The translations under genes were made by a program, and so were the position numbers. From positions 250,001 to 314,000 of the forward strand of contig JAJEKV010000104.1 in assembly GCA_021234155.1 (NCBI GenBank): DNA of 64,000 nt, read 5' to 3'. Under the pieces are notes generated by a model that did no database searches, was not told the DNA's origin, and worked only from the letters and a program-made list of their open reading frames with translations. Shown here one piece after another: positions 1-10,879 of the stretch. Every line of letters starts with the position of its first letter. Positions within the stretch are counted from its first letter, which is position 1. Origin of the DNA: Isoetes taiwanensis (lineage: Eukaryota > Streptophyta > Lycopodiopsida > Isoetales > Isoetaceae).

Positions 1-54
1 GTGCATGGTTTGGTGTGGTATACACATCCTAACAGTTTAGTGTTCATTTCATGC

Positions 55-1900
55 AGATGCTATTGTTCAAGAGGTTTCGGACCAACATCCAAAAATTAAG
101 ATTCGTCTTGAGCTTTTGAGAAGCTAAAACCCCTGGTTTGTTGTGAAATTGAAGGACTTCAATAGTTGCTGTTGCATTCAAAGACGTGAGGATGCAAATG
201 CTAGTGGATGGACTCAATGGGATGAGAACCAAACATCAGAAGAATTGCACTTGCACTGCGATGTTTGTAGATCACATGAACTTGGTCAATGCGGGGCACA
301 CCAAGCATAAAATTGCAAGTACAGGAAGCTTGTGGAGAGATCAGATTGTGTCCAAAGAGTGAATTAGATGAGTTTCACAAGAAGGCATGCATCCTTGGAA
401 ATTGTGAGTCGTGGTGGAATCAAGAAGTTTCAGACTGTCCCATGGAAGGAAGTGGCAGAGGGAAAGTGAAATGGGAGTACATTGACTATGAAAAAGACAA
501 CGTCTCGAAGTTACGGTAGGAGGCCCGACTCATCAAGACAATGAGACGTAACCCAAGGAGCTTCGGATAAACTGAAAGAGCGTCTAAAAATCTTTCCACT
601 GCATAATTTCAGGTACCAATGGCAGGCAAAACAATTTAAGGAGCTTCTGGAGAATCTCCCAGCAGATGCATGTCTTTCGGTAGTGGATTTTGCAGAGAAC
701 TATACATTCAAGGAACAAGAGGAGGTGCAGTCGATACGCTGGGTCAATAACCAAATTACCATTTTGGTTCAAATAACATATCAGTATGACTCAGGCGAAT
801 GAGATTATCAAGAAAACACATTACTATATATCAGATGATAGGAAACACGATACTTTGTTCGTGCAACACTGCTTCATGAAGCACCACAAATATCTGGAGC
901 AGAAAAGAAAGGTACCAAAGAGACATTATGTGTTTTCAGATGGCGGAGCATCTCAATTCAAGGCTTCTAGACCATTTTACTTTGTGGCTAGGTGCACAAA
1001 CGATTAATCGATGTCTATATGATGTGGAATTTTTTGGTTCTAACCCACGGGGAAAGGTGAACACGATGGCAAAGGCTGGCCGAGTTGAAGAGATGGTTAA
1101 GACAACTACAATTAAAATACAACAAACATAAAATTGGGTAATGCTCATGAAGTGGTAGAAGTTGCCGAAGAGATGTTTACTTGTGGAACATCCGAGTAGA
1201 TGAACACATCCAAAACCAAGAAGAGGAAGAATATAAAAAGGTTCTTTTGGGAAGTCAAGGTGGAGGATATAGATAGAAAGAAAGCATGGGGTGCGAGAAA
1301 GGATTTTGGACACTAGGCGGATCCATTGTGTACATGCATTCAATCCCGAATCTCCATTGCGGTTGCACACGAGGGAACTTTCATGCTTCGCAGCCATCGC
1401 TTGGATGGCATGTGGGACGGTTGTGTGAACAAGCACTACGTTGATGATTGAAAACTTCAAGTTATTGTACCATCCTCCAATGTGCATGCTGACATTGAGG
1501 ACCGTAAATCCAAAGAGGTCCTTGTTCTCCTCCAATCCCACGATGTTAGCAGAGGCACTTAGAGTTGGTGATAATTTTTTTGTCGTTGTTCAAAGGGAAT
1601 GATGAGGGTTTGAATTTTGGATTACGATGTGCACAAAACCAAAATGGATAGTGGAGAAAGACTTCCAACTCAATGGAACATGGTACCTCGCCCGGTGATA
1701 GTGTCATAGAAGGTATGTATTACAAGAAGGGCGCAAGATCAACCGTCCGCCTATGATCTTTGCATAAAGACGCCTTTAGGCATAGTATTCACAACACGTA
1801 TCTCGTGCAATCCGGACTTCACATGCCACCAACTAAACATCAAAACAGATTTGTATATATATTTTGGATCCTTTAGATGAGGAGAAAATTTTATGAGAAT
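55..1900 (+). pseudogene. Transposase-like gene, copy A (degenerate, partial)
   Basis: This is the second part of a gene better read in copy B. Recognisable pieces are a Cys-rich stretch near 250-460, then VVDFAENY (about 680-705), FSDGGASQFK (about 945-970) and a reading with GKGEHDG near 1,050-1,070. The order Asp, Asp, Glu within the spacing of an RNase-H-like core suggests a DDE transposase; that function is inference. Further reading frames with a Cys/His-rich segment continue to about 1,860. Several frameshifts and stops break the frame, and many differ from copy B, so some may be sequencing errors. It lacks the CACTA-like insertion found in copy B, and the intact target TGG is at 620-622. 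The N-terminal exons would lie left of the window. Confidence 0.6.
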
Positions 1901-2329
1901 TTACCCAAAGTTCTTTTCGATGATGATGAAATGTAAAACCATTCTCAGTAGTTTTCAAGAACTCATGTGAAGTTTTGTGCTTCATTTGTGAAAATGAGTT
2001 TGTCTTGATTTCTTTTGAAGATTTGAATTCTTCTCGAAACACTTGATTCCTTTGTTTTGTGAGATGAATTGAATATGAATTTTCATTGAAATGAATCGAG
2101 GTTACAATAACAAATATGTACATAAGAAAGATATCTGATGATTTAAGTAACGAGGTGACTCATGCACCTACATACTTCCCAATACATATGTTCCTCTCGG
2201 CCCAGCTTTTGTTGCTTCTAATCTTAAAACTTCAAGCATGAACACTCTAACATCAACTAGATCACGGTCCGAAATGTCCACAACCTGCAGATTAACCACA
2301 CTTTGTCAATAACAGAGTTTGGTTTGTCT

Positions 2330-2960
2330 GCTGCATTTAAGTTGACTTACTAGATCGGGGCAACAATATATTCACTCCTTTCAAGTACCCCTCACAAATT
2401 TGTGCATAAACGAACATACTGGCAGGGAATACATGAATGACCATCGGTTTGAAGAGGCGTTCGAAATTTTCACAACATCCGAGGTTGTAAAGCTGAAATT
2501 ATTGTGTCCAAGCAATTCCGGGAAACGCACTCAAAGTTTGTTGTCATTGTGCCACAACAAACAAAATGCAATGAGCAAGCACTAACCTCTCAATATGTCC
2601 ATTCGCCATGCAAGCCCGAGCTATCAAAGTGATATATCTGGGTATATCTCATGTAGAGACGCGCGTGGCTTACAATCGAGAAAACAGGTCCGATTGATGT
2701 CCATCACAAGCGGGCAAAAAACATGTAATCGGCACTTATCCGCATTCACATGTTTCCTTATTGTTTTGTAACTATTTGTGTCCTTGGACAATGTCGAGTA
2801 AAAAAGAGGGTCAAAGAAATGAAAGGGATGGCTCATCCCTTAGAGAATCAAGTAGTATTCCATGTATATGCAAACATATGCATATCATCTGGCACAATCC
2901 TGATGATCACAAATCAGATGAAAGTATCACCTTGAGAAGAGGAGGATCAATTGATCATTG
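2330..2960 (-). pseudogene. Ulp1/C48-type cysteine protease-like exon, copy A
   Basis: On the minus strand this region aligns with copy B 42,050-42,690, where the diagnostic catalytic-Cys motif TDGHSCGPAVC is readable. Here the motif is damaged; only DGHSC is still recognisable near 2,440. Ulp1-like SUMO-protease domains are often carried by plant Mutator-like and CACTA transposons, where their role is unclear. Frames are broken by indels. The exon lies downstream, on its own strand, of the FCP1-like exon at 4,021-3,220, so the two may belong to one spliced minus-strand transposon gene. This is inferred from order and strand, not shown by splice sites. Confidence 0.45.
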
Positions 2961-3219
2961 AACCACCGTGATATCGGCTTCCAAAATTTTGATGTCGATT
3001 GGAGCTAATCACGGCGAGTTTCAGTTCCACTCGGCACCACTTCCAGATGTGTATTTGGCTTTAGATAGTCAGGGACTGCCGAAGCTCTATCATCTCTAGT
3101 TCTAAACACACACGAGAACATTTGCTCACCATCCATTCAAATATTTTAAATTGAAAAAGTACAACACATGTCATAGAACTTTTTTTACTTATATTGACTT
3201 TCAAAGAGTTTTACAAGAT

Positions 3220-4021
3220 TCATTTATGAAAATACTTGTCGAGCATTTTCATGCGATTCTTGCCGACTCTTGTAATCCCACATGTTCCACATTTGATGTT
3301 CCTTCACATAAGCTGGCACACTTTTACGCTGACGAAGTCCCTCCACCATGGTTTGAGTTGCTCCAAAAGGAAATTGGAATCCAACTTTGTCGGGGAGCAA
3401 AACTATTTGGACATATCATTGTGTTGGCTAGTTGGCGAGAACCCTATATATCTTGTCATCTATCAACAATGTGTTTGTCACCTGGTATCTCCAAAATTTC
3501 TGGTACACTTTGGACAGATCCTTAAGGAAAATTGGCTTATTAACCACTTTTAATTTTGTGTTGGTGCAGTCATCCTGATTCCAAATAAAAAGAAATCTGC
3601 CCTTATATTCCTGCAGCAACTTTCTCATCAACAAGTCAACATTACTCTTAGCCATGCTGGACCACAATGCAATCTCAAATTTTGAAAAACACCATTCTAA
3701 GAACTCCTGAAATCCAGGCCTAGAAATTGCGAACTTTTGATGGTTCAATTTCTGGATGGTCACTTCTGGCTCGGCTGATGCAGGGATCCTCTCTTTCAAG
3801 TCATAAAACTTGTCTAAAACCCCATTAAAATCCAGAACAAGGAGAATTTCAGTTAACCTCTTGGTTTTTCTTGGTTGAGGTTGTATTGGACTCGTTGAGC
3901 GATCGCATCTTGTCGGGATCCGTGTTTCTTTGTCAACTTCATCACCTGCATCCGCATTTGGCTCATATTCAGCACCAAAACTTTTTTCTGATGAAGGACC
4001 CCGTCTGAGAATGAATCTCAA
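3220..4021 (-). CDS. FCP1/NIF-type HAD phosphatase-like domain inside the transposon, copy A
   Basis: A 197-residue open frame runs from the ATG at 4,021 to a stop near 3,428. After a charged N-terminal stretch it shows LLVLDFNGVLDKF, which sits where CTD-phosphatase-like proteins have the HAD motif DxDxT/V. It then has FLEWCFSKFEIALWSS (the ALWSS resembles family motif II), FIWNQDDCT and TLLIDDKIYRVLAN (the family's late DD motif). Homology continues past the stop to about 3,220 with NFLLEQLKPW, readable more fully in copy B. The first motif has DFN where active enzymes have DxD, so catalytic activity is doubtful. A host phosphatase gene captured by the transposon is the likeliest origin. 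Regulatory function is unknown. Confidence 0.6.
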
Positions 4022-4879
4022 GGGAATTAATTTTTCCCCTAAATCAGATGCACTAGGAATCTCTTTCGTGATGGCTTCCGATTTGCGGTAGCATTTATCT
4101 ACGCAACATAATTGAAATGAGGAAGACCTGAGAAAAATACAAAAAATAAATCATGTATGTGGCATCGGTACTTACTTGATATGATCGCATTGATTGACTA
4201 TCCAAATTTCGTTTTGGAGTCTCCCGCCCGTCAAGAATCTGGGATTGACTTAGGAGTATCAAATGGGGTGAATTCTAGGTACAACCGGGAGGTATCTTGC
4301 AGTCTCATAACTGATCAAGGCGTGGATAACTGTTGGATATCCTTGGTCTCAAATTTCTGCAATTCTGCAAACACTAGACCTGTGACAACATCAGTAAACA
4401 TTAGTTAAGGCACTTGTTTGCAGCGAATCTATATTGTTTGCAGCGAACAATATCAAGCCTGGTGAGTTGACAACCATTCAAGAGGGTCACGCACCAGGCT
4501 TTTTACTCTCTTTTCGATGTTCCTGTTTATATATATCTAAAGTGCCCCCTAAAATGAGCGAGCGATCTCATCCCAGGGGGCACTTTAGATACAATAAACA
4601 GGACAAGCAAAAGAGACTAAGCCAGCCAGGATGGAAGAGACTAAGCCAGGATGAAAGAGACCTGAGTACAAGCATCGAGACTTCCCAAACCTTGCTTTCA
4701 CCCCTCTTTGGACTTACTTGTGTCTATTGGTTCTTGTGGTACCACTCGAACACCAAAAGCCAAAAGCCATGTCTCAGTCATAATGTGGGCACAACTGGGG
4801 CTGCAGCAGGTTCTAGAGTGTCTGCAAAACAAATTCAAAATCAATAGAGTCTTTAGATGAGGGTTAGAGATGATAATAT

Positions 4880-5227
4880 TTACCTCAAATGGTGTGATAG
4901 ACATGGAATGTGATACTGGTGACCGCATTCTGCTATCACAACTGGCAACATTTTATCCTCCCATTTCAGACAACGTCCACAAAATGGACAACCTTCATCA
5001 CCCTCTTCTTCTACCTCGGGAAGCATTGGAAGTGCAGGATCTAAAGGAGTGTCATGACCACTACACTCAGAAAAAATCTTAAATCTTTGCATTCGAGTTA
5101 GCAGCTCCAGTAGTAAGTCTTCACATGCCTTTAGCTCAATTTCAGTTTCTGTTAAGTCTTCACATGCCTTTAGCTCAATTTCAGTTTCTGTTAATTCCTT
5201 ATTTAATTGTTTCAGCCCAGGCAACAC
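4880..5227 (-). CDS. Coiled-coil plus RING/PHD-like zinc-finger ORF (copy A only)
   Basis: The 115-residue minus-strand frame begins with a Glu/Leu-rich, probably coiled-coil segment that contains a perfect 13-residue duplication (DNA period 39 bp at 5,114-5,191). It ends with CPFCGRCLKW, about 12 residues, then CGHQYHIPCLSHHL. The Cx2C...CxHxxC spacing is that of a RING or PHD-like zinc finger. RING domains usually act in ubiquitin ligation, PHD domains in histone reading; the sequence does not decide which. It is probably one exon of the same minus-strand transposon gene as the flanking Ulp1- and FCP1-like exons. Copy B has lost this exon with a deletion of about 970 bp. No promoter or splice sites were confirmed. 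Confidence 0.5.
   Translation of the reverse strand: MLPGLKQLNKELTETEIELKACEDLTETEIELKACEDLLLELLTRMQRFKIFSECSGHDTPLDPALPMLPEVEEEGDEGCPFCGRCLKWEDKMLPVVIAECGHQYHIPCLSHHLR
5114..5191. repeat. Two tandem 39-bp units
   Basis: Two adjacent identical 39-bp units at 5,114-5,152 and 5,153-5,191. They keep the reading frame of the overlapping minus-strand ORF and duplicate 13 residues. Confidence 0.9.
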
Positions 5228-5640
5228 TGTACCATTTAGCTCTTCATCCTTTAGTTAAACACAACCCGAACACCCTCTCTGCTTTTCGGTTCTTTGTCAT
5301 GATTGATTGCCATCTGTGCAAATCAGCTCTAATTTATGATGCTTTATGCTCCATCAACTCAATCTTTCTTTTGATATCATTTTTCCTATCCTCGTTTGCT
5401 TGCAATTGTTGCTTGCATCTATCAAACCTAGCTGATGTTGCAGCCAACCATTCCTTCACAAGTCTGCCATAGTCTGCAAAACAAAACACTACGTATATGT
5501 CAGCCTCCTAACATAGTAAGCCCGCGTCTCGATGGAAAACCACAATCACACACCACACAACACAAGGTAGTCTCTACACCACCACATACCACACACACCA
5601 CACAACATCTGGCCAGATAGTACACACCACATAACATAAC

Positions 5641-6093
5641 ACTGTGGTGGTGGTGGTGGGGTGGTGGTGGTGGTGGTGGTGTGTGTGGTGGTGGTGGTGG
5701 TGGTGGTGGTGAGGTGTGGTGGTGGGGTTTGGTGGTGGTGGTGGTGGGGTGTGTGGTGGTGGTGGAGTGTGGTGTGGGACATGGTGGAGTGTGGTGATGG
5801 GGTGTGGTGGTGGGGGTGGTGTGGTGGTGGTGGAGTGGTGGTGGAGTGTGGGGTGTGGTGGTGGGGTGTGGTGTGGTTGTGGTGGAGTGTGGTGGTGGTG
5901 GATTGTGGTGTGGGACATGGTGGAGTGGTGGTGGTGTGGTGTGGTGGTGGTGGTGGTGGTGGAGTGTGGTGGTGGTGGTGGAGGAGTGTGTGTGGTGGTG
6001 GTGGAGTGTGGTGGTGGTGTGTGGTGTGGGAGTGTGGCGGTGGGAGATGGTAGAGTGTAGTGGTGGGAGATCGTGGGGTGTGGTGTGGGACAT
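5641..6093. repeat. Long imperfect (GTG)n/GT-rich tract
   Basis: About 450 bp of almost pure G and T on the plus strand, built of GTG, GTGT and GGGTGTG units. A short CA/ACC-rich stretch (about 5,535-5,640) precedes it on the same strand, so strand composition switches at about 5,640. All frames are open because the tract lacks stop codons; the resulting Val/Gly/Trp or His/Thr/Pro frames are not supported as genes. It lies between the RING-like exon and the exons at 6,356-6,862. Confidence 0.95.
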
Positions 6094-6355
6094 GGTGGAT
6101 GCCAACAACTCACCACCACCACACATACCTCATCTATCATTCTGGGCACGAAATGCCCCACAGATGGCATCATAGGGACACAACATGACAATACAACCAA
6201 CATGATGCAAAATGGTAGTAGACATACCTGATTCTTGAAGTGGATTTGATGTTACCTTTTCTGTGTTGATAGAAACAATCTAGATCAAGCTTGAGATTTT
6301 TTTCTGTTGTAACACAACTAATAATTGAACATACCTGCAATGGCATGTTTTGGTC

Positions 6356-6862
6356 TCAGAACATTGCTCTGCTTTTATGTTTTGATTGTGAGTTCAGATT
6401 GAATGTGTGGTCTAGAGGAACCTGATTTGGTTTTTTCCCTATCATCTTCATCATCCCTGTCACTTTTACTATTTTCCTCCTCGTCAGGTTGGAGTTGCCT
6501 ATGCTTTCTCTTGGGTCTAGAAGAACTGGCCTCTGCTTTCTCATCGGGAGTTATATAATAATCCGAGAAACTCTTCCAATTAACAGCCTCCCCCTTTATT
6601 TGCAGATAATAAGCCACTGCCCAGGTTCCAGGAGCCATTCCACCCCATGTATGTGGCTTCCCTGTAATTCTTTTGTAAATTTGCATGAACTCTTTGTATT
6701 GTTCATTGCTCAGAGTACAAGAAAACATATGCCTTAATTTTTCAGTTTGAACAAAACATTTGGGGGAAAATACCTGCAGTCAGATTTATTTGGAACTCTG
6801 TCACCCCAAAGCTTCTTTAGATCTTCGTGGGGCACAATCTCTTGTTTGAGGAGAGATTTCAT
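6356..6862 (-). CDS. First exons of the minus-strand transposon gene, copy A
   Basis: An ATG at 6,862 starts an exon of 89 bp (6,774-6,862; reads MKSLLKQEIVPHEDLKKLWG...) that ends at a good donor, CTGCAG/GTATTT. The next frame (6,728 down to 6,375) encodes a basic then acidic protein with TWGGMAPGTWAVAYYL and a charged tail rich in Glu, Asp, Lys and Ser (DEEENSKSDRDDEDD). No known domain is recognised. The same two exons appear in copy B at 45,619-45,103, with frame differences. Position and strand suggest this is the 5' end of the gene whose later exons resemble a RING finger, FCP1 and Ulp1. The product is unknown; a transposon accessory protein is the best guess. Confidence 0.45.
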
Positions 6863-7053
6863 CGTGTAACCAGTGGCGTTCAATTCTGACTCTATTAGGG
6901 TTCAATCGGCAAGAAGCGGCAAAAAAACAGAGGAAGAGGTGATTCTTTCTTAATTCAAAAAGGTGGACAATGACGTGGCATAAAATTCAAAATAACCGAC
7001 GCTCATTAATTCGCACTCCCGCAATCTCCGCTTCGTTATGCACCGCCCGATTC

Positions 7054-7083
7054 TACCACAAAGGTGGTACCAAAATGTGGCGT
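7054..7083. other. Right terminus and target-site copy of the large TIR element, copy A
   Basis: The 15-nt TACCACAAAGGTGGT (7,054-7,068) is the inverted partner of ACCACTTTTGTGGTA at 32,521-32,535, with one mismatch. It is followed after three bases by AAAATGTGGCGT (7,072-7,083). The same 12 bases occur immediately outside the left end at 32,502-32,513 and after the right end in copy B at 45,828-45,839, as expected of a target-site duplication. Confidence 0.65.
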
Positions 7084-7603
7084 CAAAATGCACGTTTTTG
7101 ATACACCACAGCGTGCTTTTACCCATCTTGAGCTTTTGCAACAATATCTCAATGGTCGTTTTTCTCAAAAGATATGGGACGCAGTTACTTTGGCCCAAGT
7201 GAAAACTGGTCATTATCATGCACACATAAATCCCACCTTGGCACCAGGGCCCCAAGCTTATTTGTTTGCTTCATTGTCCAGGAACAAGCTTGTAGCTATT
7301 GCATCAATTCGCACGGGGTCCCACAGGCTACGGATTGAGACAGGTAGATGGGAGCGGCCGCAATTGCCGCGAGAAGCGAGACTATGTGCCTGTTGCCAGT
7401 TACAGATTATTGAAGATGAAAGCCATACCCTTTTGAGTTGCCCTGCTTTTGAGATAGTCCGGAATCATTTTTTGACCTTAGCATTCCATTCCACGCTTCC
7501 ACAACTTCTCAGAGCACCATCTGTGCATGACTTGGCATTATACATACTTGAGGTTCTAGATAAACGTCTGCAATTATTGAGCCCTCAGTCTCCGCTTGTC
7601 TAG
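7072..7603 (+). pseudogene. LINE ORF2 C-terminal part (zinc-binding tail), copy A
   Basis: A 177-residue frame begins inside the target-site copy (KCGVKMHVFDTPQ...) and runs to TAG at 7,601. It shows the usual end of a plant non-LTR retrotransposon polyprotein: TGSHRLRIETGRW, then CACCQLQIIEDESHTLLSCPAF, a CCHC-like zinc-binding motif found after the reverse transcriptase. No start codon of its own is expected because this is the 3' half of an ORF split by the large TIR element. The 5' half of the equivalent LINE in copy B is at 21,951-22,972. The frame is intact here but shifted by indels in copy B. Confidence 0.8.
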
Positions 7604-7734
7604 TATCATCATTACTGCAAAGGTTTTTCCCTTGAAAACCTTTCGAGTCAGGGGTTTTTTAATCCTAGTAGTAATGATTGTACTAGCCCATTGTATGGGT
7701 CCCATGACCTATTGGTCTCCGTGGACGTTAAAAA

Positions 7735-7769
7735 ATTTATTCTATTCTATTCTATTCTATTCTATTCTT
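7735..7769. repeat. (TTCTA)n tail of the LINE, copy A
   Basis: About six TTCTA/TATTC units, 130 bp after the ORF stop. This is the position of the variable simple-repeat tail that many LINEs carry instead of poly(A). The same tail is at 46,495-46,528 in copy B. Confidence 0.8.
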
Positions 7770-7971
7770 AGCATAGGCGCGTTGGTCTCCAACGGACATT
7801 AATAATGCTCTTCATCTTTCTATGTTCAAAATAAACAATCATTAACATAACAGAAATCATGTCTCTTGCAGGAGAATAGAATATATGACTGTAAACTTAA
7901 CTCCAAAAGCTCGAGTCAAGAAGGCATTATGAACATGCTACAAATCTTCCCATGTATCAAGTGATATGGCT

Positions 7972-8533
7972 CTATTCTTCTACACCATAGAGAAGAACTG
8001 GCTCAACCAACGCCCGAAACAAGTGTGCCCAGTAGGAACGTTCATAGAGTTTTTCTTGGTGGCATAGTCCAATCAACAATAGCCCTTTTTTATGTATCCC
8101 AATGTAGAGGTCGTAAAATCTACTAAGATAGTTGAAGTGCCAATACGTGAAATGAGATTCTCTTGGCTGCCTAGAAGAGGGAACAATCAGAACCTTGGTT
8201 TCGGCTAAACCTCGCATACTAATATTTTGGCAAAAAATGTCAAGGGCATCTAGATGTTGCATACTAGCAGGGGTATGCACTAAAAGGTCCACATCATTTG
8301 CATATATCAACTGCCTAATAATATGATGTGCAAGTTTCATCCACCTCCATGTTGGGCAACTCAATCCTCAAGTAATCAATGTTTAACAAAAAATAAAGTT
8401 GGAAAAAGTGGACAACCCTCATGTACGCCCATACTGCTGGTAATAGATTGGCTCGATGGTAGCATCTGAGCTGATGCTGCATACAACCTATAGACAACAT
8501 TGAGGGACACCTAACAGTGACAATATTCTCCAT
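7972..8533 (-). pseudogene. LINE reverse-transcriptase fragment
   Basis: Read on the minus strand, frames at 8,533-8,315 and 8,364-7,972 give a degenerate RT core: a weak match to the GVRQGCPLSPTLF region, then HHIIRQLIYANDVDLLVHT (the YADD box with Asn for the first Asp), then a segment ending LFRALVEPVLLYG. It belongs to the same family as the frame at 21,951-22,972, in opposite orientation. Frameshifts and stops make it a dead fragment. It begins about 120 bp beyond the end of duplicated block A. Confidence 0.75.
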
Positions 8534-8539
8534 AGCTCA

Positions 8540-9157
8540 ACTAAAGAGACTGTGTTGGAAGAAGAGGAAGAAAATATAGACGAATTGAATTCCAACATTA
8601 CTTCAATATGTTTGGCACCTAAAAGGGAAAAAAATATACCATAGTCACATGAATATTCCTTTAAAATGAACCTCCAGGCTCAGATGCATACCAAAAAAAC
8701 AAAAAAAAAAAAGTAGAAAAAACACACCTATCGGTCCAATATATAATAGCCTAAAATGAATAGTTTAAGTCGAAACACAAACATTAAAAACAAAAGTAGC
8801 AAGATCGATATAATCAACTAAAAAGAACTCAATTGGAATTGAATATGAATAAATAATAACTTAAGTATAAGTACCATGCATAGAATTGAATTGAACTGAA
8901 TTGAATTGATTTTTATTGTCCGCGGAGAATACATAATAGATTTGATCTAAACAGAAATAGTTTTATTGAATGGCAAGGCACGTGTCAAAGAAATTTTAAA
9001 TATTCACAAGACATATTTATGTATTGTGATGCATATTCTAATGGTAGGACATTAAATCCGTGACACCGAGGTAATGACTTCGGAATTGGCCAATGTACTT
9101 GATGTTGGGTGAGTTGTACTTATGTTGCATAGTACTACAAATAAAACATCTAATTAA
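8540..9157. other. Intergenic, AT-rich; nothing recognised
   Basis: A-rich sequence with a poly(A)-like run near 8,700 and many short homopolymers. No supported gene, RNA or structured repeat was seen. Confidence 0.5.
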
Positions 9158-9525
9158 ACAAGGTGCTGCGCACGGAGGGTTGCCCTCCGTAACCCGAGAG
9201 TGAAATGGCTTAAATCACACTTCAAAGTCATGTTTTCGAGCATATACTGGCATGTACTTGGAATATGCCACAAACCCACATGGATGAGGGTGTTCCCCTT
9301 AGGGGCAACCCAAACAAGGTGCTGCGCACGGAGGGTTGCCCTCCATGGCCAGAGAGTGAAGTGGCTTAAATTATAGTCGAGATCTTTACCAGGTGACCGC
9401 CAGTTTACAGGAAATAGGAGGTTTGGAGCAGTCACCAGCATATCCTAGGGATATTCTAGGATATACTTAGGATATGCCAAAAGCCCACATAAACAAAGTT
9501 TTGCCCCCCTAGGGGCAACCAAAAA
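9158..9525. repeat. Two tandem copies of a short interspersed repeat with a palindromic end
   Basis: Two copies begin with AAGGTGCTGCGCACGGAGGG (about 9,159 and 9,315), continue with GAGTGAARTGGCTTAAAT, and end in CCCCTTAGGGGCAACC or CCCCCTAGGGGCAACC (near 9,312 and 9,520). A related copy lacking the start lies at about 21,000-21,145, ending CCCCCTTAGGGGCAACCC. The 3' ends are short palindromes. No coding capacity is seen. The family looks like a non-autonomous element of about 150-200 bp. Confidence 0.7.
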
Positions 9526-9529
9526 AAAA

Positions 9530-10820
9530 AATTCTTGTCAATACATATATAAAGCAGGTACAATTTCTGTTTGAGGGTAATATTTCTGCCCCAGGAAAAA
9601 ACCTGGGCATGACACGTTTACAAAAAAAAAAAAATAACAAAGAATAAAAAGTCCGAAAATTTCTCTTTCTTGCTCTTCAAGCAATCTCTCCGGTGCCTTT
9701 CTCAAATGATGATGGAGTTGTGGTTGAGGGCAGGATGCAAAAGCAAAGAAACCTTGGCTGACCTGCCGAATGTGGCCTTGGCGGAACTGGCCAGGGAGTG
9801 GCAAAGAAGAAGCGGTCGGCAATGAAGAAGGGCGCCGATTGATGATCATAATATGGCTGTGTCTTTTTCGCACAAATCGACCTCAAATGCTTCTTCGAGA
9901 GAGTCCGACTTCTGCTTCTATGGCGATCCAAGCGGGTAAAGGGCTTCTACCCTTGATAGGGCCTCTATTTTTTAAGAAGATTATTGCAGAGGCAAGCGCA
10001 AGATCCGCCATGGAGCCCTGTGGATCGCTAACGGGATCTACCCGGGAGGCTTCTTAGTTTTAGAAGCTTCGCCATTTAACAAAGAAGTATGAATTTTCCC
10101 CTTTATGCCATGGCCATGGCAGAAGAATCGCTTTAAAAGAGAGCATTTCCTTCCAAGTGAGAGAAAAATTAGAGCTCTGGGCTATGCTCCTACATTCCGC
10201 TTAAGTTTCTACCCCATGCAATCTGCATTTCCGATGTCCCTGCATGCCGAGCATCCACATAAATCCGAAACTTCATATTTCTGGCTGTGATTTTTCTTCA
10301 CTTTTCCAACTATGATCAAGAGCTTTGGGCGATGGAGCATGGCGATGGCAGATAAGATTATATTAGGCTTATGTCTGCTTTAGGCTTATGTCTGCTTTAT
10401 AATTACTGTATTTGATGCCGCTAACTTATATTTTCGTATGTAGGATCTTTGATCAATTTTTTGCTAGCAAACAGTGGTGTTATGCAGTGATTGCCCTTGC
10501 CTATTCAGAACAGTGATGTAGCTATGCGAGTCTCAAATCTCAACTATGAACTGATCAGGAATGTATCATCATCTGCCAAGAGAATGATAACTGATCCTAT
10601 GTTCGTCCATGGGCTATGTGCAGAATGGTATGCATTTTTTAAAAGGTTAAAGTTGCCAATACATTAGCCAAAATAAAATATGTGATGAAATTGTCTACTA
10701 CATGCAGAGTGCCAAATATCTTCTTTGTGGGAGATAACATACAGAATCTAACAAATGAAGTTTCCAGAAATAGAAGACTAAAATATGATGTTTGTGGTAT
10801 CAAAGGTGTTGCATTAGGAT
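9530..10820. other. Intergenic; short open frames, no recognised gene
   Basis: Several small frames occur (for example 9,770-10,057 plus and 9,873-9,538 minus), but none shows a domain or splice signals I recognise. An 18-bp sequence (TTAGGCTTATGTCTGCTT) is repeated in tandem at about 10,362-10,397. Confidence 0.4.
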
Positions 10821-10879
10821 GCTTTGTTTGCTCGTTACTACTCAAAGGGAAGGTGTTGTAACTGGAGGTCCTCCTTTCG

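Larger units (their letters stand above)
1..7851. repeat. Duplicated block A (right part of a nested-transposon unit; partner at 35,400-46,611)
   Basis: The sequence from base 1 matches the sequence from about 35,400 in the same orientation. It stays colinear to 7,851 and 46,611, where both copies end in a shared ATTAACATAACA and then diverge. Two large differences interrupt the match. Copy B carries a 4.3-kb CACTA-like insertion (36,021-40,328), and copy B lacks about 970 bp present here at 4,871-5,837. The left edge of this copy lies outside the window. The shared block includes a LINE 3' end and its simple-repeat tail, so the nested structure existed before duplication. It could be a tandem or segmental duplication about 38.8 kb apart, or an unpurged assembly duplicate. 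Confidence 0.9.

Noticed and set aside
936-1541. 201-residue minus-strand ORF across the transposase-like gene
   Set aside because: Antisense shadow; the plus strand carries the recognisable motifs and the homologous reading in copy B.
5500-6203. Long open frames rich in His/Thr/Pro (minus) or Val/Gly/Trp (plus)
   Set aside because: They arise because the (GTG)n/(CAC)n tract has no stop codons in any frame. No conserved domain or start context.
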